DNA of 64,000 nucleotides from Candidatus Zixiibacteriota bacterium. GTDB taxonomy: Bacteria; Zixibacteria; MSB-5A5; GN15; FEB-12. Location of the stretch: positions 62,001 through 126,000 of the forward strand of contig JACZXB010000007.1 in NCBI GenBank assembly GCA_022571845.1, given 5' to 3'. Both the position numbers and the translations under genes were made by a program. Below, piece by piece: positions 43,838 to 51,500 of this stretch (its first letter is position 1; each line of letters begins with the position of its first letter). The notes under the pieces were generated by a model. That model worked only from the letters and a program-made list of their open reading frames with translations, was not told the DNA's origin and searched no databases.

Positions 43838-44398
43838 CTAATCAACCAAAGTAAAATACTCGGCTCCATTCCATTTAGAATCCATAAACAGATAGGGGTG
43901 CCATAATTTTGATATGCCGCCTTCACGCTGAATAAACATGATATGCGATGGCCGTCGGGGCCTTTTGATAAGTTTCATGCCGGCCATATCGGGGGTTCTG
44001 TCGCCTTTGCGGTTGTTGCATCTGGAACAGGCGCAGACCAGATTATGCCAGCGCTCTTCGCCGCCCATCATCTTGGGCACTATATGGTCAACTGTCATCG
44101 GCCCCCGGCGGGTTGAGCAATACTGGCACTGATAGCCATCGCGTATGAGAACGTTCTTGCGGGTAAGTACTATTCTCTTATAGGGAACTTTGCGGTAGCG
44201 CCAGAGCCTCACCACCGATGGCACACTATAGCTGGTGCTGACCGTTCTGATTCTGAGTCCATCGGCCGATTCAATCATTTCAGCCTTGCCTTGAAACATC
44301 AGCACCACTGCCCTCCTGGCAGAGCAAACTGTCAGGGGCTCGTAGTTTTGATTGAGCATCAATACTCGTCTATTAATAACTGAAACAAACATAGTCAT
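43838..44398 (-). CDS. HNH endonuclease family protein
   Basis: 186 residues. An N-terminal part (VLMLNQNYEPLTVCSARRAVVLM) is followed by the HNH finger: a CQYC pair, MTVDHIVPKMMGGEERWHNLV with the metal His, and the second pair CSRCNNRKG. This matches the free-standing bacterial HNH proteins that begin with the NQNYEPL motif; they are common in many phyla and of unknown purpose, and are not tied to a restriction system. There is no intron, intein or methylase nearby. It stands alone between trpS and the NtrC-type gene. Confidence 0.88.
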   Translation of the reverse strand: MTMFVSVINRRVLMLNQNYEPLTVCSARRAVVLMFQGKAEMIESADGLRIRTVSTSYSVPSVVRLWRYRKVPYKRIVLTRKNVLIRDGYQCQYCSTRRGPMTVDHIVPKMMGGEERWHNLVCACSRCNNRKGDRTPDMAGMKLIKRPRRPSHIMFIQREGGISKLWHPYLFMDSKWNGAEYFTLVD

Positions 44399-44579
44399 CT
44401 GTTCAACAATTTAATTATTAAAACTGTTTCTGCACAAGTGTGTAACCCGGCGAAGTTACTACGACCATAGCGGACAATTTGAAACTCAAAATCGCTCGGG
44501 AAGAAGAGAATGTCAACCAGAAATTGTGCTGCTTAAATTCTTCAGCTGTTTTCGCCTGGTTTTTGAAACAGAGGATATA

Positions 44580-45959
44580 CTACTCCAGCGGATTGAGATC
44601 TTTATCAATGTCGTATTTTTTCAGCTTATCAAAAAGAGTGGTATAATCAATCTGAAGAACCTTGGAGGCCTTGCGCTTGTTGCCCCGTACCTGTTTGAGC
44701 ACTCTGATGATGGCTCCCCGTTCAGCTTTGGCCTGAGCATGAGCGCCAATCTCTTTGAGTCCTGCCCCTTCGCGAAGGCGAATTTCATCGGTACGCTGCA
44801 GTCTTATAGCCAGCTGCTCGGGGCTGACTGTGCGGCTTTCGGCAAGAATCACGGCGCGCTCAATTGTATTTTCAAGCTCGCGCACATTGCCCGGCCAGTG
44901 ATATTTTTCCAGAAGACTCATAGCCTCTTTGGATATCTTTTTGACCGGCTTGGACATCTCACGGCAATACTTCTGCATAAAATATTCTGCCAGCTCTTTG
45001 ACATCACCGATTCGTTCGCGCAATGGCGGAATCGTAATTGGAAAAACGGATAACCTGTAATACAAATCTTCACGGAATTTTTTTGTTCTTATCAATTCGT
45101 TGAGGTCCATATTGGTAGCGGCAATAACCCGCACATCTACTTCGATAGACTTGGTACCGCCTAAGCGTTCAAAAGTTTTCTCCTGCAAAACCCTTAGCAG
45201 CTTGGCCTGCAGAGAAACATCCATATCACCTATTTCGTCTAAGAACATTGTCCCGCTATGAGCTATTTCAAACTTACCCATCTTGCGGGCGTGAGCGCCG
45301 GTGAAAGCTCCTTTTTCAGAGCCAAACAATTCATTTTCTAAAAGCTCTCTGGGAATTGCAGCACAATTCAGAGCTATATATGGCCGGTCTTTACGCGGAG
45401 AGAGAGTATGAATTGCCTTGGCAAAAAGTTCCTTACCGGTTCCTGATTCTCCCTGCAGCAAAACAGCGGCATCTGATTTGGCAACTTTTTGAACGAGACT
45501 GCTGATTTCCAGCATCTTTTCATTTTTGCCAATGATATTTTCCAGACCATGGTCGGCCAGAATCTCTTCTCTTAAAAGAGAATTTTCTGCAACAAGTCTG
45601 CGGTTCTCCAGAGCCCGGCCTATTAGTACTCCCAGGTGCTCGGTATCAAACGGTTTGGTAATAAAATCTGCTGCCCCTCTTTTCATGGCCGATACGGCAT
45701 CTTCAATTGTCCCAAAAGCAGTCATGACGATAACTGCTGTTTCGGAGTCAATGCTTTTGACTCCCGACAATACCTGAAGGCCGTCGACATCAGGCATCTT
45801 GAGATCGGTTAAGACTAAGTCGTAAGATTTGCTCTGAATCAGCTCCAGAGCTATTTTGCCGTTTGGGGCAGAATCGACCCGATGACCCTCCCCGGAGAGA
45901 GTCTGGGTGAGCATCTTTCTCATAGAGTCTTTATCTTCTACAACCAGAATATCAGGCAT
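44580..45959 (-). CDS. NtrC-family sigma-54 response regulator
   Basis: 459 residues. Receiver domain (1-120) with phospho-acceptor Asp52 in LVLTDLKMPDVDG and Lys in ITKPFD. The AAA+ module (about 140-375) has Walker A GESGTGKE, an intact GAFTGA loop and DEIGDMDV. The Fis-type HTH ends the protein (GNKRKASKVLQIDYTTLFDKLKKY). It activates sigma-54 promoters upon phosphorylation. There is no histidine kinase gene beside it, so the kinase is encoded elsewhere. It starts after a 139-nt gap downstream of the lipoprotein gene. Confidence 0.95.
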   Translation of the reverse strand: MPDILVVEDKDSMRKMLTQTLSGEGHRVDSAPNGKIALELIQSKSYDLVLTDLKMPDVDGLQVLSGVKSIDSETAVIVMTAFGTIEDAVSAMKRGAADFITKPFDTEHLGVLIGRALENRRLVAENSLLREEILADHGLENIIGKNEKMLEISSLVQKVAKSDAAVLLQGESGTGKELFAKAIHTLSPRKDRPYIALNCAAIPRELLENELFGSEKGAFTGAHARKMGKFEIAHSGTMFLDEIGDMDVSLQAKLLRVLQEKTFERLGGTKSIEVDVRVIAATNMDLNELIRTKKFREDLYYRLSVFPITIPPLRERIGDVKELAEYFMQKYCREMSKPVKKISKEAMSLLEKYHWPGNVRELENTIERAVILAESRTVSPEQLAIRLQRTDEIRLREGAGLKEIGAHAQAKAERGAIIRVLKQVRGNKRKASKVLQIDYTTLFDKLKKYDIDKDLNPLE

Positions 45960-46063
45960 TTTACTGCTAATTCCTTACCTTTTTTCGCCGTTTAAGAAGT
46001 ATTCTTGACCTTACTGTAGTCTTATCGGCTGATAGAAAAAGGAGTAAAGAGAGAGCTCTGTTC

Positions 46064-46081
46064 TTTCTTTGTACAAAGAAA
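46064..46081. repeat. 18-bp perfect palindrome upstream of the NtrC-type gene
   Basis: TTTCTTTGTACAAAGAAA, centred on GTAC, about 105 nt upstream of the regulator start and just past the end of the small lipoprotein gene. It has no adequate T-run on the minus strand to be a good terminator. It could be an operator or a short hairpin. Confidence 0.4.
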
Positions 46082-46098
46082 AAGATCTGTTTTTCGGC

Positions 46099-46551
46099 TT
46101 ATAGTCGACCTAAATCGGTTATTACCGTAAAGCCGCAATGTTCAGCTTTGAGAAAATAATCACCAGGCGGCAGCTCTTCTTTCTTGAGCCTACCAATATT
46201 GAAAGTAAGTTTGTAGTATCCAAACTTGAGATTCTTGACTAAAAGAGGTCTGATTATTTCCTGACGCCCGTTCATTAGATTGACAGAAGTCAGGCATTCA
46301 AATTGCGAGACCTTAAACTCTACCGAAGGAGCCAGCGGTTTGTTATCGCCGGGCTTAATTTCTACGTAGAAAGAATCAACCCTGTCCGAGCGTAAAAGTG
46401 TATACCACTCATCTTCGAGAACTACCGACGGGTCAATCCAGGCAGTTTCATAGTAGCCTCTTTCCTCGACTGCCGGCATATTATAGAGAGTCTTCTTGCC
46501 ACAACCGCTAAAGGCGATAGCCAAAAATATTAATAATAAAGTCTTGTTCAT
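46099..46551 (-). CDS. Small lipoprotein of unknown function
   Basis: 150 residues. The signal peptide ends in IAFSGC, a textbook lipobox with Cys17 lipidated. The mature part is beta-rich, with KNLKFGYYKLTFNIGRLKKE and LPPGDYFLKAEHCGF. It may be a small carbohydrate-module-like sandwich, but I do not recognise the family. Its start overlaps the stop of the FlgD-like gene by 4 nt, so the two exported proteins are probably made together. Confidence 0.75.
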   Translation of the reverse strand: MNKTLLLIFLAIAFSGCGKKTLYNMPAVEERGYYETAWIDPSVVLEDEWYTLLRSDRVDSFYVEIKPGDNKPLAPSVEFKVSQFECLTSVNLMNGRQEIIRPLLVKNLKFGYYKLTFNIGRLKKEELPPGDYFLKAEHCGFTVITDLGRL

Positions 46552-47162
46552 TTCTGTTCTTTTGTCCTGCTTCTTATTCTTTCTACAACTTTTCCGTCAA
46601 TTCGAATCAATTGGATATAGCCATCCGGATGTTCCCGTATATAGTCAGGTAAGCTGATTTTGTAATGGCCATCTCTCAAGGTCGTATCTAAAACGGTAGA
46701 TAGCAAACTGTCTGTGACCGAAAGCCATTCGACTCTTAAGCTCGTGGATTTTCTATGAATTTCTTGAGCGAAAAGTCCCAAAGCGGATTGAATCTCGATT
46801 CTAATACCTGTATAAACAACTTTGACTTGTCCTCTTTTCTTATTGCCGCAATCATCGATTCGATATCGGTATGTTCCGGAATCTACAAAAGCACCCGAAT
46901 CATCTTTTTTGTCCCAGTAGAAATTATGATACCCTCGGCCTGCCAAATAATTTACGAGATGTCTGACCACTTGATTCTTACAATCCAGTATATCAACCGT
47001 CAACCGGCATCTGCTGCCACGTTCAACCGGCACCCAGATTCTCAGGTTTTCCCTGTCGGCTGAGTCAGCCGGCGGAGTCATTATCTCTTTTAGAGTCTGC
47101 CCGGCAACCGCCGGATTGAACGTAGATAACACTACAATACTAACTATTAAGAAGAATTTCAT
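46548..47162 (-). CDS. Exported protein with FlgD-like Ig domain
   Basis: 204 residues from ATG 47162; five more codons are open upstream to a TTG, but ATG begins the signal peptide (MKFFLIVSIVVLSTFNPAVAG). The central part (NLRIWVPVERGSRCRLTVDI ... NQVVRHLV ... FYWDKKDDSGAFVDSGTYRYRI) is the FlgD/FlgD_ig fold, the same fold seen in T9SS sorting domains and in exported FCB proteins. Here it is internal and not a C-terminal tag. A second region, DGHYKISLPDYIREHPDGY, follows. A TATAAT lies 7-12 nt ahead of the ATG, suggesting a short leader. Confidence 0.75.
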   Translation of the reverse strand: MKFFLIVSIVVLSTFNPAVAGQTLKEIMTPPADSADRENLRIWVPVERGSRCRLTVDILDCKNQVVRHLVNYLAGRGYHNFYWDKKDDSGAFVDSGTYRYRIDDCGNKKRGQVKVVYTGIRIEIQSALGLFAQEIHRKSTSLRVEWLSVTDSLLSTVLDTTLRDGHYKISLPDYIREHPDGYIQLIRIDGKVVERIRSRTKEQK

Positions 47163-47188
47163 ACAGCTATTATACAATAAATTCGGTC

Positions 47189-47851
47189 TCAGGGGCGGCA
47201 GATTCTGCAGGGAGACAAGCCCTCGTATAAGGCCTCTTGCATAAACTCAAAAGTGCGGATATTCGACTGTTTAATCCGGCTGGCTGAGCTGCAGCCCGGG
47301 CGATGGAATCTGAGCGAAGATTTGCTGGCAATATATCTATCTTCATAATCCCGCACTACTCCCCAGAGACCTGTCTTTGATTCTACCGCCACCCTTTGAG
47401 CCAGAAGCAGTTCTTTGAATCTGGGCCGGCTTAGCTCCTGATCTTTGACCAAGTACAGGTAACCGAGACCGGCTGAGAGAATCCTCCTGTTGACAAATAT
47501 TGTGTCTTCAATATAGACAAATCCCAAGAGCCGCCCGTAGCGGTCACGACGTTTGTCGGCGTATTCTATCCGAGACTTTTTGCCCAAAACAAGACTTTCC
47601 AGAAACATGGCAGCGCTGTCATAAAACAGCTCCCCCTTTTCGGGAGTATCTATTCCCAGCAATCTCAGCCTGTCGCCGCCAACGAGTTCAACTGTGTCAC
47701 CATCAATGACCCGCATGATAACAAACCTGTCCCCGGGAGCTTTATCGTGCCCGATATATTCTACCAGCCTGAACAGCAGAATCAGCACCAGAGCAATTAG
47801 GACTACAGTTGCTTTCTTGTAAGGCCTTCTATTCTTTTGGGGACTTGACAT
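47189..47851 (-). CDS. Membrane-anchored thermonuclease-family nuclease
   Basis: 220 residues. An N-terminal TM anchor (about 14-30) is followed by a staphylococcal-nuclease fold. VIDGDTVEL and RLRLLGIDTPEKGE carry the metal and arginine residues, and RRDRYGRLLGFVYI the second arginine. The C-terminal 50 residues form a small cysteine domain, FHRPGCSSASRI then LSPCRICRP, as in other bacterial thermonuclease proteins. It probably degrades DNA or RNA outside the inner membrane. It is the first gene of a run with the FlgD-like and lipoprotein genes (26-nt gap). Confidence 0.9.
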   Translation of the reverse strand: MSSPQKNRRPYKKATVVLIALVLILLFRLVEYIGHDKAPGDRFVIMRVIDGDTVELVGGDRLRLLGIDTPEKGELFYDSAAMFLESLVLGKKSRIEYADKRRDRYGRLLGFVYIEDTIFVNRRILSAGLGYLYLVKDQELSRPRFKELLLAQRVAVESKTGLWGVVRDYEDRYIASKSSLRFHRPGCSSASRIKQSNIRTFEFMQEALYEGLSPCRICRP

Positions 47852-48576
47852 TCTAATCTTAAGATTTGGCAGAAATAGCGGCTAAGTCAATAAGAACCAA
47901 CAGATCTGAAGATTTCAGCAACTCAGATAAACCCCAAAAAAAACTGGAAAATCTTTCCTTTTTCGCTTGACAAACTCTCTCTGAGGCCTATTTTGAGGTT
48001 GAGCGTGTGTAATAGTTGTTAGTAAGAATCTGAGAGCCAAACTTGATTCGAACTGCAACGCACAAGTATACTTCTTTTTACAGAACTGACAAATCGCTAA
48101 CGAACTGTTTTTTTGATTATCGAAACAGGTTTCTGTTTTGTAGACAAAGATACAAGTTTGAATTTATTCTAACTTTTGAATCTTTAAATCGAAAAGATTA
48201 TCGATAGTAATCTGTTAGCTTCTAAAGTCCATATATCCTTCTCATCTATTTTACTTAAACCCTTAATTAACTACTGGTTTTAAGTAGTTTCAGGAGGAAT
48301 CAATAGACACAAAACTGAAAATGAAGTTATTGAAGTCTTCTACACAGACTTTGGATTTAATCCAAAATAATAAAACAATGAATAACTCCTTCTCCATATG
48401 GTAAAGGAAATATGATGAATTTGTTGACTGGTAAAATTAGCTCGAGCTTCCCTAGACATATTTCGAGTGACTGGCAGAGTGCCTCATGGCTTTTTCGCTT
48501 TGGCGGATTTAGCCCGGTAATTTGCCGATATCGGAGGACAGATTTGTGCTTTTCCTTTCATTTAAGGAGGAATTAA
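47852..48576 (+). other. Long leader / non-coding region before the giant dockerin protein
   Basis: 725 nt without an assigned gene, AT-rich, between the divergent nuclease gene and the 1682-residue protein. Seen inside: a weak promoter-like pair (47967-47994); a 7-bp hairpin AACTACT/AGTAGTT (48269-48289) followed by an orphan AGGAGG with no start codon in range; a 27-codon ORF (48321-48404); a 54-codon ORF (48412-48576) preceded by AAAGGA and ending directly against the next ATG. Nested inverted repeats (48473-48534) include the palindrome CCGATATCGG. The ribosome site AAGGAGGAAT precedes ATG 48577. Neither small ORF is clearly coding. I recognise no known riboswitch. Confidence 0.5.
47967..47994 (+). 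promoter_or_regulatory. Candidate sigma-70-type promoter
   Basis: A perfect TTGACA, 16-nt spacer, then TATTTT (4 of 6 to TATAAT). It would give a leader of about 570 nt in front of the giant dockerin protein. Pattern only. Confidence 0.3.
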
Positions 48577-51500
48577 ATGCTTAATAGACTGATAATCGCT
48601 GTATTCGGTTTAAGTCTGGTTTTTGCCTTGGGCTCAGTAGCTCTGGCAGGTCCTGGTGATCTTACTTCGAGTGGATTGGAAGAACGTGTTACGTTCCTTC
48701 CGAATGCTCCGAAGCAGATTGATGCTGCTGCAATGGACGTTCGTCCTGTGCAGCCTTCATTCAAAAAGCCAGCCTCTGCCCTGAGAGCTTTGCCCTTTGA
48801 CGCTGGTACACCTGCCCTGCCATCACAGTCATATTTCTGTGATATGCAAGCCTATGCAGGTCCACAGGCATTCTACTGGACGATACCGGATGATTTTGGC
48901 GACGATTTGTTTAACACACGATTTACCGTTGAAGACAACTTTGAGTGTACTCTCAAGGTTGGCTGGATTCTATCTTATGCTCCGCAAATGACAGGTTCGC
49001 CTGACATGCGGGTCTATTTATGGGATGATGACGGTTTTGGTTTCCCCGGCTCAGTTCTTGACTCAGTTGACATTCCTTTTGCTACTCTTGATGCTGCCGG
49101 ATATGGCTACGTTGCTGCAGACTTTTCTGCGGCAGGGTGGGTATTCGCAGACGGCGATGAGTACCACTATGGTGTTACACCTATCGGCGGACCAGGCGAT
49201 GGTATCGCCATTATCTCTGATGATGCCGACGGTGCCTTTGCTGGTGAAGAACGTTCCAGTGAATTCTGGAACGGTGCCTGGGGGACGATGTTAAACGATT
49301 GGGGTGTTGACTATACTTTTGACATCATCTCCGAACGTTGCTGCGAAGAACTTGACTTTTCCGATTGCTATTCACAACAATATGCTGAGACTATTAATTT
49401 ATTTTGGCGCGCACCTCATCAAACATACGGAGATTCTGCTTATGCAATGAGATTTGATGTAGGCGGACCAGAGACTCTGAGCTCAGTAGATATTTGGATC
49501 TATGATCCAGGTGACGGGTCTTTCGGTGACGACGATGTATATATTACTGTATATGACGATGACGGCGGCCTGCCGGGCGCGCAGATTGCACAAGATACGC
49601 TGCCTGCCGGTTCCTATGCCGCATTTCCGACCTGGACCAATATACCTTTCGCTCCGCTGGTGCTTGAAGGTACGTTCCACGTAGCCTTCAGCTCTTCGGG
49701 AACCTTTGGTAATTCTTGGGAGCAGCTTCTGTCTTCCAATGGAGACGATGGCGTTGGACGCTCATCTTCTAACTGGGGTCCCGGTTTCGATTTCTGGGTC
49801 TCCATGCTATCCGGCTGGGGAGTTGATTACAACTTCATTATTCAAGCCAACCTCTGCCGGGATCAGTTCGCTGACTGTCAAATACAGGATTATGGTGCTC
49901 CGTACTTTAATTCGGTTTATTCCCTACCGGATGCCAACCCAATTATTGCATTTGCGCAGAAATTCACAGCAGCACATGGTGGCCAGTGTCAACTGCGCGA
50001 AGCTACTATTTGCTTTTACAGACATCCTGTTGACGTAGATCGTCCAGACCAGTACACGTTTAATACCAATATCAATATTTATGCAGATGATGGAGGCGCT
50101 CCGGGTGCACTAATGCACCAGGTTACACTGACACCTGCAGATTATGCTGCGGCTGGTTATACCGGCCCGGACTTCTTCGGAGCGTTCTATATAACGCTTC
50201 CGTTTGAGCTTGACGTGCCGTCTCCATTCTGGATAGGCCAGGAATCTCTTTCGCCGACAACGGAGGAAGGAATCCGTGCCTGCTTAACAACGATCGGCGG
50301 AAGCGGTTTCAATGACGGCCTTGCTGCTTTATTTGGTGGCAACTGGCTTGATATTGCAACAATATTCGGCTGGGCCGAAGACGCTGCGATGGTCTTGTCA
50401 GCCGAGGTCTGCTGTGTACCTTTCACGGGTGCAGATTGTAGCCCGCCTGATTTGTGGACAACACAGTCCCGCGACTTTGGCAGAACAGGCGCTTCCAATG
50501 TGCCATTAGACGACGCCTGGTGTGACCTGACCACAAGCTGGTTATATGAAACACCGGCAAACACAATTCCTTTTATGTCGCCTATCGTTCATGATGGAAG
50601 AGTGTATATTTCTACATCAGCTACTGGTGGTGATGCTTCTACTATAGAAGTTCTCGACCTTATTTCTGGTGCACACCTTTACTCCATTGATGACCCGGAT
50701 CTGGGGAACTCTGTTTTCAATGATCCGACCATCTATAATGGTATTCTATATATTTCCGGTGGTACCAATTTCACAATTACCGGTTGGGACATCTCCTCCA
50801 CCACGACTCCCGCCACCAAAGTAATGAGCCGCACATTTTCAGGCGCAGGCACTACTGGTCCGCTACGTTTCGCTAACATTATTGTTATCGATATTGGCGG
50901 TACCGAAGTACTTTTTGCCGGCAGTGAAATTGGCAGAGTAGTAGCTATTGAAGCTGCAACGGGCCTAGATTACGGCGGCTGGAGCGTTAATCCGCTTACT
51001 TTAGCTGGAGGTCAACTTATAGGCGGTTCTGCTTCCGATGGCAGTTCACTATACTATACTGCCAGTCTTCTCGGTTTGGATGGCGACGTTTTTTCTGTAG
51101 ACGCAGCAAGCGGTACAATTAACTGGCGGCTCTCTGAAGAAGGAGGACTGCAAGGTGCAGCCTTTCACGAAGGCGAGTCGGGTACCCTGGTGAGTGAAGG
51201 CTTTACCAATGTTTCCTATGAAAATGGTAAACTTTTCGTCGGCTCTCGTATGACCGGCGACAAACCTCGTGATGGTATGTATTATACACTTGATGCCGCC
51301 ACTGGTGCACTTATAAACGCTATTGCTACCAACGGTTTCTTATTCAGCAACCCCATTGTTGACATTAACCTGGTTTACTGTCAAACAAATGCTCAATGGA
51401 GCCCTGCCCTTTATGGTACCCCGATGTTTGCGGCCTCCAAGAGTACTGGTGGCGTTGCCTGGTCTGCAGAAACGCCCTATGCAAATGAAGACGCCGGACG

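Noticed and set aside
43838-44398. Homing endonuclease or restriction system
   Set aside because: There is no methylase, intron or intein nearby, and the NQNYEPL start marks the widespread free-standing HNH family.
44526-45053. 175-codon ORF antisense to the NtrC-type regulator
   Set aside because: It overlaps the AAA+/HTH coding part, whose motifs are intact; the antisense protein has no recognisable pattern.
48030-48062. tRNA-like T-loop (GTTCGAATC on the minus strand)
   Set aside because: The flanks do not pair into a T-stem and no acceptor, D or anticodon arm can be built around it.
48471-48545. Cyclic-di-GMP (GEMM) riboswitch before the giant dockerin gene
   Set aside because: Inverted repeats are present, but the conserved GEMM core sequences are missing on both strands.
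50187-50564. Antisense ORF of 125 codons within the giant dockerin gene, and similar shadow ORFs elsewhere
   Set aside because: They lie opposite well-supported coding sequence and show no signal, motif or ribosome site of their own.
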